Assembly: GCF_002256285.1 (NCBI RefSeq) | Contig: NZ_NKJE01000009.1 | Location: 1 to 64,000 of the forward strand | Direction of reading: 5' to 3' | Source: Flavobacterium sp. BFFFF1 | GTDB taxonomy: Bacteria > Bacteroidota > Bacteroidia > Flavobacteriales > Flavobacteriaceae | Length of the DNA: 64,000 nucleotides | Shown: positions 37,061-47,200 of the stretch, piece after piece | Numbering within the stretch: the stretch's first letter is position 1 | Layout: each line of letters opens with the position of its first letter | Position numbers and translations under genes: made by a program | The notes under the pieces: model-generated | Told to the model about the DNA's origin: nothing | Databases searched by the model: none | Seen by the model: only the letters and a program-made list of their open reading frames with translations

Positions 37061-38338
37061 ATGGAAATAGCAATTATATTTTTTCTGATCATTTTAAATG
37101 GCGTGTTTTCCATGTCAGAGATCGCCCTGATCTCCGCACGGAAAAGCAGGCTTGAAAATGCTGCAAAAAAGGGCAATCCAAGTGCAAAAGCCGCGTTGGA
37201 TTTAGCCAATTCACCCAATAAATTTCTTTCCACCGTACAAATCGGGATTACCCTCATCGGGATACTTACCGGTATTTTTTCCGGCGATAAAATCACGTCC
37301 GATGTCCGTATATTTTTCCAGGGTTTTCCCATGCTGAAACCTTATGCTGATTCCATTGCAGTGGGTGTAGTCGTAGTGGTGCTGACGTTCTTCTCGCTCG
37401 TTTTAGGGGAGTTGCTGCCCAAACGCATTGGATTGAATTATCCGGAAAAGATTGCAAAATCGGTAGCGCTGCCGATGAAGTACATTTCGATTATTACGGC
37501 ACCGTTTATATGGCTGTTGACGATTTCGACAGAAGCATTGCTGAAAATACTGATGATCAAGCCATCTACGGATGGTAAAGTCACAGAAGAAGAGATTAAA
37601 GCGATTATTAAAGAAGGCACCGAAGGCGGCGAAGTACAGGAAATCGAGCATGACATCATGGAACGCGTCTTCCATATCGGGGACCGCAAGGTAAACTCAT
37701 TGATGACACACCGTAAATCCGTGGTGTTTCTGCCCGCATCATCTGACAGGCAGAAAGTAAAGGAACTGATGTTGAAGGAGCTGCATTCGATTTATCCCGT
37801 ATATGGCGACAATCATGATGACATCATCGGGGTGGTGAACCTGAAAAATATCTTCGCGCATTTTGAGGAAGAGAGTTTTGACCTGGCGCGGATTATGACC
37901 GATCCGCCGTACATCATGGAACAGACTACGGCCTACAAGGCACTGGAGAATTTCAAGAAGAGCGGAATCCATTATGCATTTGTGGCAGACGAATATGGCG
38001 TTTTCCAGGGAATCATCACGCTGAATGATATTTTGGAAGCGCTTGTTGGCGATGCGTCGGATTTTTATAAAGATGATTTCAAGCTCGTGGCGCGCGAAGA
38101 TGGCACATGGCTCGTGGATGGGCATTACCCGTTGCACGATTTCCTGACCTATTTTGAGTTGGATGAGCTTACAAACGATTATGAAGTGAATACCGTCAGC
38201 GGGTTAATCATGACCGAATTGTCTTATATTCCAAAAGAAGGCGAAAAACTCGTTTGGCATGGTTATGAGCTCGAAGTGGTCGATATGGATGGCGTGAAGA
38301 TTGATAAGGTGCTGGTGAAAGCAAGGAACGAGAAGTAG
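37061..38338 (+). CDS. CNNM/CorC (hemolysin-like) membrane transporter
   Basis: A 425-residue protein of the DUF21-CBS family, thought to handle Mg2+ or Co2+ export. The N-terminal DUF21 domain (about 1-180) has several membrane spans (IAIIFFLIILNGVFSMSEIA; VGVVVVVLTFFSLVLGEL). A CBS pair follows (about 195-325, including DDIIGVVNLKNI and GVFQGIITLNDILEALVGD), then a CorC/HlyC C-terminal domain (about 345-425). The hemolysin label is historical. It lies between adk and obgE. Its stop codon runs straight into a hexanucleotide repeat. Confidence 0.92.
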   Translation: MEIAIIFFLIILNGVFSMSEIALISARKSRLENAAKKGNPSAKAALDLANSPNKFLSTVQIGITLIGILTGIFSGDKITSDVRIFFQGFPMLKPYADSIAVGVVVVVLTFFSLVLGELLPKRIGLNYPEKIAKSVALPMKYISIITAPFIWLLTISTEALLKILMIKPSTDGKVTEEEIKAIIKEGTEGGEVQEIEHDIMERVFHIGDRKVNSLMTHRKSVVFLPASSDRQKVKELMLKELHSIYPVYGDNHDDIIGVVNLKNIFAHFEEESFDLARIMTDPPYIMEQTTAYKALENFKKSGIHYAFVADEYGVFQGIITLNDILEALVGDASDFYKDDFKLVAREDGTWLVDGHYPLHDFLTYFELDELTNDYEVNTVSGLIMTELSYIPKEGEKLVWHGYELEVVDMDGVKIDKVLVKARNEK

Positions 38339-38373
38339 TCGCAGTCGCAGTCGCAGTCGCAGTCGCAGTCGCA
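38338..38373. repeat. Hexanucleotide microsatellite (GTCGCA)6
   Basis: Six perfect copies of GTCGCA start at the last base of the CNNM stop codon. A second simple repeat (CTGAGA-like, about 38793-38822) ends the following broken gene. Together they bracket that gene. Confidence 0.95.
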
Positions 38374-38419
38374 GAAAAATATTACGGAAGATAAATATAC
38401 GCCAAAATGACAATATACA

Positions 38420-38823
38420 ATGGACTTCAGAAATTTATATGCCTATCAGAAATCGTTTGAACTGGCGATGGAAATCTTTGAGATTTCTAAGATGTTTCCA
38501 AAAGAAGAGCAATATTCACTACGGACCAGGTTCGGAGATCTTCAAGAAGTGTTTGTGCTAACATTGCGGAAGCATACCGGAAGAGGATTTACCCGAATCA
38601 TTTCATCAGTAAACTAACCGACAGTGATGCTGAAAACTCTGAGACTAATGTTTGGCTTGAATTTGCGCTAAGTTGTGGTTATATCAGTGAAGGTTCGTAT
38701 GGTTCACTATCACAAAAGAATATAGAAATAGGAAAATTAATTAATTATATGGTTTCGAATCCTCAAAAGTTCGGATGTGGCATGGTCACTAAACTGAAAA
38801 CTGAGACTGAGACTGAAAACTGA
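38420..38823 (+). pseudogene. Four-helix-bundle protein (23S rRNA intervening-sequence family), frameshifted
   Basis: The reading frame starts at ATG 38420 (MDFRNLYAYQKSFELAMEIF) and is typical of the four-helix-bundle/IVS protein family, but after residue 34 it leaves the family sequence. Adding one A at 38521-38522 (CTA-CGG to CTA-ACG) restores LTDQVRRSSRSVCANIAEAY and a continuous frame to TGA 38821, about 134 residues, ending in a Thr-Glu tail coded by the simple repeat. So a single base is missing. The function of the family is unknown. It ends two bases before the obgE ATG. Decay or a sequencing indel are both possible. Confidence 0.82.
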
Positions 38824-38825
38824 AA

Positions 38826-39827
38826 ATGACAGAGGGAAATTTTGTAGATTACGTAAAAATATATGTTTCTTCCGGAAAGGGAGGCAAAGGATCAACGCAC
38901 TTACATCGCGAGAAATTTATTGAAAAAGGCGGTCCTGATGGGGGAGACGGCGGCCGTGGCGGCCACGTTTACCTGGTTGGGAATAAAGGCCTTTGGACGT
39001 TGTTTCACCTGAAGTTTGCCCGGCACATCAAAGCGGGGCACGGTGGCGATGGCGGTAGTGACAGAAGTACCGGCGCCGATGGCGAAGACAAGTATATTGA
39101 AGTGCCGCTGGGAACAGTGGTGCGTGATAAGGACAGCAATGAGATCCTTTTTGAAATCACCGAAGACGGCGAGAAAAAAATTGTGGCCCAGGGTGGAAAA
39201 GGCGGCTTGGGAAACTGGCATTTCCGGAGTTCCACAAACCAGACACCGCGTTACGCACAGCCAGGATTGCCATCGGTGGAAGCCGATATCGTACTCGAAT
39301 TGAAAGTACTTGCGGATGTGGGACTGGTAGGATTTCCCAATGCCGGAAAATCTACCTTATTATCCGTATTGACATCGGCCAAACCAAAGATTGCAGATTA
39401 CCCTTTTACCACTTTAAAGCCAAATCTTGGGATTGTAGCGTACCGCGATTTTCAGTCTTTTGTCATCGCCGATATCCCGGGAATCATTGAAGGTGCGGCG
39501 GAAGGAAAAGGACTAGGGCATTATTTCCTAAGGCATATTGAGCGAAACTCCACACTGCTGTTTCTGGTTCCGGTTGATACGCCGGATATTAAGGCGGAAT
39601 ATGACATCCTTGTAAACGAACTCACCAAATACAATCCTGAAATGCTCGACAAGGAACGCATTGTCGTTATTTCCAAATGTGACATGCTCGATGATGAATT
39701 GAAAGCGGAGTTGAAAGTACAGCTGGATAAGGACTTCGGAAGTACCCCTTACATGCTGATTTCATCTGTTGCCCAACAGGGATTGGTGGAGTTAAAAGAC
39801 AAATTGTGGCAGATGCTGAATCAGTAA
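38826..39827 (+). CDS. obgE: GTPase ObgE/CgtA
   Basis: A 333-residue Obg GTPase, needed for 50S subunit assembly and linked to the stringent response. The glycine-rich Obg fold covers residues 1-158 ([18 protein letters not shown]). The G domain follows with G1 GFPNAGKST (169-177), the switch region [13 protein letters not shown]3 DIPGI and G4-like SKCD. It lacks the extra C-terminal domain of some Obg proteins, as is usual in Bacteroidota. It starts at ATG 38826 immediately after the broken four-helix gene. Confidence 0.96.
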   Translation: MTEGNFVDYVKIYVSSGKGGKGSTHLHREKFIEKGGPDGGDGGRGGHVYLVGNKGLWTLFHLKFARHIKAGHGGDGGSDRSTGADGEDKYIEVPLGTVVRDKDSNEILFEITEDGEKKIVAQGGKGGLGNWHFRSSTNQTPRYAQPGLPSVEADIVLELKVLADVGLVGFPNAGKSTLLSVLTSAKPKIADYPFTTLKPNLGIVAYRDFQSFVIADIPGIIEGAAEGKGLGHYFLRHIERNSTLLFLVPVDTPDIKAEYDILVNELTKYNPEMLDKERIVVISKCDMLDDELKAELKVQLDKDFGSTPYMLISSVAQQGLVELKDKLWQMLNQ

Positions 39828-39846
39828 TTTACACAGGGGGGTGTTC

Positions 39847-39875
39847 TTTGAGTTTCAAACTTTATATTATCTTCG
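39847..39875 (+). promoter_or_regulatory. Promoter of the S46 peptidase gene
   Basis: TTTG (39847-39850), a 17-base spacer and TATCTTCG (39868-39875), a one-base variant of the TAnnTTTG box. The ATG at 39941 leaves a leader of about 60 bases. Confidence 0.65.
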
Positions 39876-39940
39876 CAAACGTTGTAACAATTACAAACTA
39901 ACCAAGACTACTAGTCACTAACTTTTCAAAATTTTTTAGA

Positions 39941-42085
39941 ATGAAAAAAATTATTTTATTCCTGCTGTTGGGCCTTTCGGCATTCCCGATGCGCGCTGAT
40001 GAAGGAATGTGGTTCCTGATGTTCATCGAACGCCTCAACCACCGCGACATGGAGAAAATGGGTCTTCAGCTTACCGCTGACGAAATTTACAGCATCAACC
40101 ACCACAGCTTAAAAGATGCCATCGTACAGTTTAACGGAGGCTGTACTGCTGAGATTGTCTCTAAGGACGGCCTCGTACTGACAAACCACCACTGTGGTTA
40201 CGATGCCATCGCAGAGCTTTCGACCGCAGAGCAGAATTACCTGAAGAATGGATTTTGGGCGAAAAGCCGTAAACAAGAAATGAAACCAAGCTCCTTGTTT
40301 GTGCGTTTCTTTGTGCGTATGGATGATGTTTCCAAAAGAATCCTTGCCAAGTTAAACGATAAGATGACAGAAGCAGAGCGTGACAAAGCCATCGCCGCAG
40401 AAACGGCATTAATCGAAAAGGAAAACAATGAAGGCGGAAAATACACCGTGTCGGTGCGCTCATTCTTTCAGGGGAATGAATTTTACTATTTCGTTTACCA
40501 GGATTACAAAGATGTGCGTTTGGTGGGTACACCACCAGAAAGCGTGGGGAAATTTGGTGGCGACACAGACAACTGGGAATGGCCGCGACACACCGGGGAT
40601 TTCTCGATGTTCCGTGTCTATGCGGACAAAGACGGAAATCCGGCAGATTACTCTGAAAACAATGTGCCATTACAACCAAAACACTACCTGCCGGTAAGTT
40701 TAAAGGGCGTTAAAGAAAATGATTTTGCCATGATCCTCGGCTATCCGGGAAGGACAAACCGTTGGATGCCTGCAGGCGGTATTGAGCAGAATGTGAAATT
40801 TGCTTACCCTGCATGGGTTGAAGGTGCTAAAACAGGAATGGATCAAATGAAGAAATACATGGATCAGGATGCGGGCATCCGCCTGATGTATGCCTCTAAA
40901 TATGCCTCAACGGCAAATTACTGGAAAAACCGCCAGGGTATGATTGATGCCCTTTCGAAATTTGGAACCGCTAAAACAAAGGCCGCACAGGAAGCCAAGT
41001 TTGACAAATGGGCCAACAAGTCCGAAAACAAAGCGAAATATGGAAATGCGATTGCCAACATCAACAAGTTTTATGGCATGACCAATGAGAAATCACGCCA
41101 TGATAACTACCTGCAGCAATTGCTTCGTACAAGTTCTTATGGTACCATTTCGCGTTCATTAGGTAAAGCCTTGCTGGATTACGCAAGCGCGGCTCAGGAA
41201 GAGCGTGACCTGCAAAAACCAGATCTTGCCATGGCGATCGATGAGTTTTTCAAAGAAGTGTATATTCCGGCAGAAAGAGATATCCTTGCTGCACAATTGC
41301 ATTTGTATGCTACCAAAGCAACTGGTTACAAACTGGCTCCAATGGTAGATAAACTAGGCAAAGCCAATAACAATGACTTTTCTACTTACGTGACCAGTGC
41401 ATTTGAATTAAGCATGTTCTCGTCCAAAGAGAGAATGAAAGCATTTCTCGAAGTACCGAGCGCAGGCATGGTGACTGGAGATCCGTTATACGCGCTTTCA
41501 ACGGATTTACTGGCACACCTTACTTCTAAATCAGATGAGATCGCAAAAGCCCAAAACGATTATGGTGCTGCGTTCCGCAACCTTGTAGACGGGCTGCGCG
41601 TATCGAAAATGGCACCTATCAAGTATCCGGATGCGAATTCCACGTTGAGGCTGACTTACGGAAAGGTACGTTCACTTCCTGCTGACAAACGCAACGACGC
41701 CAAAATCAACAATTATACCACTATGGAAGGTATGATTAAGAAATACAAAGCAGGTGACGAAGAATTTGACCTGCCTGCCAGGCTGATGGAATTGAACAAG
41801 AATAAGGATTTTGGACAATATGCGGACAAAGCGGGCTACATGCCGGTTAACTTCCTGACAGACAATGATATTACCGGAGGAAACTCAGGTTCGCCAGTAT
41901 TGAACGGCAAAGGGGAACTGATCGGGATCGCATTTGATGGGAATATTGAAGCGATGGCCGGAGACGTAATCTTTGACCCTAAATTGCAAAGGACCATCAA
42001 CGTAGACATCCGTTACGTGCTTTGGATCATCGACAAATATGCCGGTGCAAAGAACATCGTGGATGAGATGACGATTGTGAAATAG
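39941..42085 (+). CDS. S46 family dipeptidyl-peptidase (DPP7-like)
   Basis: A 714-residue serine peptidase of family S46, which removes dipeptides from the N-terminus of peptides in the periplasm. A signal peptide spans residues 1-19 (MKKIILFLLLGLSAFPMRA). The catalytic His lies in TNHHCGYDAI (His83/84) and the catalytic Ser is Ser649 (GGNSGSP). The residue 18 positions after the Ser is Gly667 (FDGN). In Porphyromonas gingivalis the equivalent is Gly in DPP7 (hydrophobic P1) and Arg in DPP11 (Asp/Glu P1), so this enzyme should be DPP7-like. It has its own promoter and terminator. Confidence 0.93.
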   Translation: MKKIILFLLLGLSAFPMRADEGMWFLMFIERLNHRDMEKMGLQLTADEIYSINHHSLKDAIVQFNGGCTAEIVSKDGLVLTNHHCGYDAIAELSTAEQNYLKNGFWAKSRKQEMKPSSLFVRFFVRMDDVSKRILAKLNDKMTEAERDKAIAAETALIEKENNEGGKYTVSVRSFFQGNEFYYFVYQDYKDVRLVGTPPESVGKFGGDTDNWEWPRHTGDFSMFRVYADKDGNPADYSENNVPLQPKHYLPVSLKGVKENDFAMILGYPGRTNRWMPAGGIEQNVKFAYPAWVEGAKTGMDQMKKYMDQDAGIRLMYASKYASTANYWKNRQGMIDALSKFGTAKTKAAQEAKFDKWANKSENKAKYGNAIANINKFYGMTNEKSRHDNYLQQLLRTSSYGTISRSLGKALLDYASAAQEERDLQKPDLAMAIDEFFKEVYIPAERDILAAQLHLYATKATGYKLAPMVDKLGKANNNDFSTYVTSAFELSMFSSKERMKAFLEVPSAGMVTGDPLYALSTDLLAHLTSKSDEIAKAQNDYGAAFRNLVDGLRVSKMAPIKYPDANSTLRLTYGKVRSLPADKRNDAKINNYTTMEGMIKKYKAGDEEFDLPARLMELNKNKDFGQYADKAGYMPVNFLTDNDITGGNSGSPVLNGKGELIGIAFDGNIEAMAGDVIFDPKLQRTINVDIRYVLWIIDKYAGAKNIVDEMTIVK

Positions 42086-42117
42086 AAAATAGATTCAAGA
42101 GACAAGAATCAAGATTT

Positions 42118-42147
42118 AAACCGCTTCACTAATGGAGCGGTTTTTTT
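42118..42147 (+). terminator. Terminator of the S46 peptidase gene
   Basis: AAACCGCT (42118-42125) pairs with AGCGGTTT (42136-42143), followed by a T-run. Confidence 0.88.
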
Positions 42148-42162
42148 ATGATCAGGATTTTC

Positions 42163-42288
42163 CGGGCGAACGGCCGGGTTGTCCGCTGTATCTTTTTTAG
42201 CATTTGCGTTTTGTCGGTAACGTGGGGCGAAGGACCGCTGAAAAAGGATGCCGCTTCTTCCGACGCTTCGGAACCTGTCGCAATCGCA
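42163..42288 (+). repeat. Dispersed structured intergenic element, copy B
   Basis: GGGCGAACGGCCGGGTTGTC, CGCTGTATCTTTTTTA, a variable middle, AAAAAGGATGCCGCTTC, and a CGAC-GCTTCGG hairpin region. It matches copies A and C in order. It lies between two terminators in a convergent gene pair, and the open frames across it (such as 42148-42360) have no other support. Confidence 0.6.
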
Positions 42289-42297
42289 GAAAAAATG

Positions 42298-42323
42298 AAA
42301 ACCGCCCTTCACAGGACGGTTTT
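42298..42323 (-). terminator. Terminator of the T9SS gene at 42377 (probably bidirectional)
   Basis: AAAACCG...CGGTTTT hairpin with an inner GG/CC pair and one mismatch. There is a T-run on the plus strand and an A-rich strand (T-run on minus) on the other side. Confidence 0.75.
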
Positions 42324-42376
42324 TTGTATTTTGGACGAGGATAATCTGCCGATCTCATGAACTTCCGATCTTCAGA

Positions 42377-44158
42377 CTATTTCTTTACCAGCTTCACCGT
42401 TTTGACCTTGTTTCCTGACTGTACTTTCATCAAATAAGTTCCTGCAGGAAATCCTGAGAGGTTTATTTGCGCTTGCAACGTGCCTGGAAACGAATTTAAG
42501 ACGCGCTGTCCAATTAAATTATAAACAGACAACGAAGTGATGGTCTGCGCCGAATTAACGCTTAAAACGTCCTTAACAGGATTCGGTGCTACTGTCAATG
42601 CGGTTTTTGACCATTCCGCAGTGCCCAGTGTAACCTGTGTCACAGTCACTGCAAGCCTTTGTGCAGCCATCCTGTTTTCAGCATTGGAACAGCCATTTTC
42701 ATTGGTGGCCTCTGCATAATAGGTTGTACCATCTACCATTGGTGTCGTTTCAGGCAATTCATTCCCGGCTTCGGGTGCATCCCACCAGGTGATATTGTCG
42801 CCGGCGACCTCAAGGTCTGCAAGCGTTTCCCCTGCAACAAAATCCTGATCGCTTGCGCCATCCGGCGTTACAGCAAAAGGTTCAATGTTTAGTGCAAATG
42901 ATTCAACCGCCGGACAATCAAACGCAGACGCAAGGTTCGTAATCCTTATATAAATTTCTTCTCCGTCCATTCCCACATAAGACATTGCGTCAGCTTGAGG
43001 GATATTGTTCGGAGCGTAGTTCAATGCATCCATTAAACTATGGTAGAATAGCACTTCATAATCGTCCGGATTTACTGCGTTCAGCATCAATGGGATGTTC
43101 GATGTAAGGTCAAAGACCGCAGTATCCTGGTCAGCACAAACGGACAGGTCCGGAGGATCGTTGAAATCCATCATGCCGCTCTCGACAGTAGCCATTGCTG
43201 ATACCGTTTTTTCGGTACCGCCGCAGTCTATAAATGAAATAGACACGTCGTATACTCCCGGAACATCGTCACATATGGTAATGGTATTGGTAACCTCGTT
43301 AGGAATATACACGCCATTTTTTGACCATTGGTATGTCATGGCGGTTGTTGGGTCCCCATTTGGAAGAAAACGCCATGCTTCGTTAGCGGTATCCCAGTTT
43401 CCGGTGTTGCGGTTGGCAGGCACGGTAGCGAGTGTACCGGCTTCATTTTGGATGCCGATTACACCGACCCCATTATTCCACCCACCACAACTGGTTCGGT
43501 TTTTTATATAAACATCAATGATATTTGATGATTCATACAATATGACCTGGCTTGTCTGAAGGTTTGCTGCGCCACAATAATAAGAAGGCAATTCGTTGAA
43601 ATTGATAACGATATACCGATTTGGGGCTTCGCCACCGGCATAATAATTGACATTCTGTAATGAAGGATTAATCACAGCGCCCAAGTCGTCACCAACCACC
43701 TGGATATCGGTATCCTGATAAACGCCGTAAATGGCATTTTTTATTGGGAAGGATTCGTTTGGAATCGGGCCAGAGAACTGCCAGGGGCAAAAAACACCCT
43801 GGGTAGGCGCCGAAAATGAAATGACGCCATTGGTGCCAATATAAATGCTTGAATAGGTATTTCCGTAAAAGCAAAAGTTAAAAGGCAAAGCAAAGGCAGG
43901 CCCGAAAACATCGTCGTCCACTGGGGGAATTACGATGCCGCCGGTGTAAGGAAAAAGGCTTTGGTAAACAATCGGGTTCACGGTATAATCTGTGGTCTGT
44001 CTCGAATGCTCCAACGCCGCGGTAAGGGTAACACAGGCGCCGGGGTCGCAAACGTATGCGGGCGCATTGATGCTGCCGTGAACCAACGGTGATTGCTGGG
44101 AGAGCGCAAAATTACTGAACGCGACAAACGCGATTCCGAACAAGTATTTTTTAATCAT
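42377..44158 (-). CDS. Secreted protein with T9SS type A sorting domain
   Basis: A 593-residue secreted protein from ATG 44158 (MIKKYLFGIAFVAFSNFALS, signal peptide). The N-terminal half looks nidogen-like or lectin-like (FNFCFYGNTYSSIYIGTNGV; then NYYAGGEAPNRYIVINFNEL), with Ig-like stretches after it (MTYQWSKNGVYIPN). The C-terminal about 80 residues form the T9SS type A signal (VAPNPVKDVLSVNS, GTYLMKVQSGNKVKTVKLVKK). It should be exported to the surface through T9SS. The ligand is unknown. A minus-strand TATATTTG box at 44181-44174 sits 15 bases before the start. Confidence 0.88.
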   Translation of the reverse strand: MIKKYLFGIAFVAFSNFALSQQSPLVHGSINAPAYVCDPGACVTLTAALEHSRQTTDYTVNPIVYQSLFPYTGGIVIPPVDDDVFGPAFALPFNFCFYGNTYSSIYIGTNGVISFSAPTQGVFCPWQFSGPIPNESFPIKNAIYGVYQDTDIQVVGDDLGAVINPSLQNVNYYAGGEAPNRYIVINFNELPSYYCGAANLQTSQVILYESSNIIDVYIKNRTSCGGWNNGVGVIGIQNEAGTLATVPANRNTGNWDTANEAWRFLPNGDPTTAMTYQWSKNGVYIPNEVTNTITICDDVPGVYDVSISFIDCGGTEKTVSAMATVESGMMDFNDPPDLSVCADQDTAVFDLTSNIPLMLNAVNPDDYEVLFYHSLMDALNYAPNNIPQADAMSYVGMDGEEIYIRITNLASAFDCPAVESFALNIEPFAVTPDGASDQDFVAGETLADLEVAGDNITWWDAPEAGNELPETTPMVDGTTYYAEATNENGCSNAENRMAAQRLAVTVTQVTLGTAEWSKTALTVAPNPVKDVLSVNSAQTITSLSVYNLIGQRVLNSFPGTLQAQINLSGFPAGTYLMKVQSGNKVKTVKLVKK

Positions 44159-44173
44159 GCCAATAGTTTCCCG

Positions 44174-44181
44174 CAAATATA
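44174..44181 (-). promoter_or_regulatory. -7 box before the T9SS protein gene
   Basis: TATATTTG on the minus strand fits TAnnTTTG exactly; I see no matching -33 element. Confidence 0.5.
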
Positions 44182-44217
44182 TGCAAATAACCACCTGACG
44201 GTGAGCAGGCTGCTGCT

Positions 44218-47200
44218 TTATTTTTTATCCGAAATGCGCAACCTGCTCCCTTTTGAATGTCCGGCAAATTCAGGCGCATACATGCTCTCTATATTTGCGA
44301 AGCCTGCGGAAAAGTCGCCGGTATTATTGATCCTGACATCATACTCAAGCGTATAAATTCCTTTGCTGATACTGTCGAAGAAGAAGTGCGTGGCAGCATC
44401 CTTTGTGCTTTGGTAATAACCCAATCCATCGTTCCAATGGTAGCCTGAAAGCACATCAACTGGCTCAAAACAGGAGGCACGAAGATCTTTTAGGTGAATA
44501 TACTCAACATCCTCATTTGCTTTAACAACAAGTCGTATCGTCACTAAATCTCCAACCCTGAGCGCGGTTTCGGGCGTTATTTTCTGAAGCTCTTTTCCAT
44601 TTTGCTTCAGGTACATTGTTTTGGCTACCGAAAGCGGGGAATCACTTGCTTTGATTTGGTCAATATCTTCAAAATACTGCCAGTAAAAACCACCATAACC
44701 AGGAACTTTCGACTTGTTTTCTACCGATAATGTTGCCACATCACTATTGATTTCTTCGGGCTTCCAATTGATTTTTATGTACCCGGTTTCCGCTTCTTTT
44801 TCATTTTCCGAAAGCTTTTTTGTAAAAATCTTTTCATCCCCGATGTTAAAAACAGTATTGTCTTTAATGTCGAGCCAGTCACTGCCGTGCATCAAAAGTG
44901 CATAAATAGCTTCCGTCGTTGATTTGGTCGAAGGCCAGTTTTTACGTTGCTTGTTCTTGAGCAGCCATACTTTCATCGCATCTGCAGATTTGGTGTCGTT
45001 ATCCACTTCGGTAAAGGCTTCAATAAGCAGTGCCTGCGTTTCAATCGGAGCCTGATACCAATACCAGCCGGCTTTGTTTTCAATCCAGTACATGCCCCAG
45101 TCTGTATTGTTGGACGAAGTTTCCTTAAGTGAGGTCAGGATTTTATCGGCACCCGCTTTATCATTGAATCGGTACAATACCAACGCCGCCAGGCCTTTTT
45201 CGTATAATGAATATTGAAGGCAGTTTTGGTTTATTGTTTTGAGCTGAATGGCAATTTCTTTTTCCAGCTGCTGTGTCAACGGATGATCCTTAAGGAAAAA
45301 GCTGCGCATATATAGATAGTGCAGCCCATTATAAGAGTTGTTATACCGAATGCCTGTTTTGGATTTGGAGTTTGCTATTTCTTTCATGAATTCACCGTCA
45401 GTATACGCGACAGCATTCAGGATGATTTTGTCTGTCACCGGATTTTGGATTCCCAATTGCTTAAGGTGTCCCAGTCCGCCAAGGATATGGCGGGTAATGT
45501 AAGGGCTTTCGGGGCTGCCGTCAAACCAACCGAAAGCACCTGATGGTTTTTGTTTTTCTGAGAGTTTTTGTGCAGTTTCAGCTTGGGAACCACTGAGTTT
45601 ATTCAGGTCAAAAAGTAACGAAAGCCTTTTTTTCTGCTCCTCTTCGGTTTTGGCATCAGCAACCCACGGTGTTTCTGCCAGTGCGATGGATTTCAGTGTT
45701 TCATTTTGTTCCAGTTCTGATAGTCCTTTCCCTTTTTCTTTCCATTCTTTAAATACGGACGAAATCTTTGGATTGTCTGAAATAATTTTCGTGGCAATCG
45801 CATTGGCATAAAACCTCGAAAAGGTCTGTTCTGCACATTCATGCTCATATTCCATCAGGTAGGGCAACGATTGTATGGCTATCCAGGCCGGATTTGAGGT
45901 GTATTCGAGCGTAAGATTGTGGTTGCGAAGCGTAGTTGAGGTATTGTTTTTCAGGTTGTTCAACACATACGTCTTCTTTGAGTTTTCCCTTACCCATAGT
46001 GGCAGTGATTCTGTTACCAATATGGAATTACTCAGGACAGGGATGATGTTTTCCTCGCCGTCAGAAAAGTCGCCGGCTTTTGCAAGTACCTTATATTGGA
46101 CTCCCTGCAGTCCTTCTGGAATTGAAATCTTCCAGCTTACTGAGGTTGTCCCCATTGGATTCACGGTAAAATTGCGTGTATCCTCAGTATTCATCGCAAT
46201 CGTGTCGATGGGTTGCATCGTATTGGCATCAAAAAGCATCAATACTGCCATGCCGGATTTCGATGTACTGCTGAGGTTGGCAATTTTAGCGGAAATTTCG
46301 ATAGTGTCCTTTTCACGGAAAAACCGGGGAAAGTTTGGTGTAATCATCAGGTCTTTCTGGGTGGTGACCAAATCTTCGAACTGACTGACAACGCCGTCCA
46401 TATTGTGTGCCAGCATCCTGAAACGCCATTCCGTTAGTGCTTCGGGAGAGGTAAAATTAAGGCTCAGGCGTCCGTTTTTATCCGTTCTTATTTTTGGGAA
46501 AAAGAAGGCAGTCTCATTGAAGTTTTTCCGGGTTTTAACCTGAGACAAAGCCCTTCTGGCGATTTCATTCTGCAAAGCCGCGTTTTTCGTGGTGATGACA
46601 ATGACACCATTGCCTCCCCTGTTCCCATAGATTGCTGTGGCTGATGCATCCTTTAAAAAACTAATGTTTGCAATGTCATTCTGGTTTATGCTCCTGAAAG
46701 CACCTTCATCAACCGGAACCCCGTCAACAACGAATAACGGTTCAATATTACCGTTGACAGAGCCGACCCCACGAAGAATGATCGTACTGTCAGATCCAAC
46801 CTGTCCGCTTCCTGTTGCAATACTCAAACCTGCAACCCGTCCTTGAAGGTTTTGTAGTATGGAAGCATTGGCACGCTCCTCTATATCAGTTATTGTTATT
46901 GAGGAAATCGCTGAAGGATTATCCCTCTTCGTAAAAGTCTTATATCCTGTATTGATTGTAACAACTTCCAGTGCCCTATCATCTTCTCTCATTGCTACAT
47001 CTATTTCAAGAGCGTTTACAGGCACAGTTTCGGTTATCAGTGTTACATAATGAAATTCCAGTGATTCCCCCGGTGCCGCCTCAATCTCATAATAGCCGTC
47101 AATATCAGTTTCTGTACCGCGGATGGTTCCCTTCACAATTACAGATACGCCGGGTAAGGGCATGTTGTCATTAGAAACTATGCCGTGTATTAATGCTGCA

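Noticed and set aside
38338..38373. Hexamer array as a possible CRISPR
   Set aside because: Units are contiguous with no spacers and no cas genes are present; it is a microsatellite.
42148..42360. 70-codon plus-strand open frame between two terminators
   Set aside because: It overlaps the structured element, has no start context, and no family-like pattern; the same element elsewhere has no matching frame.
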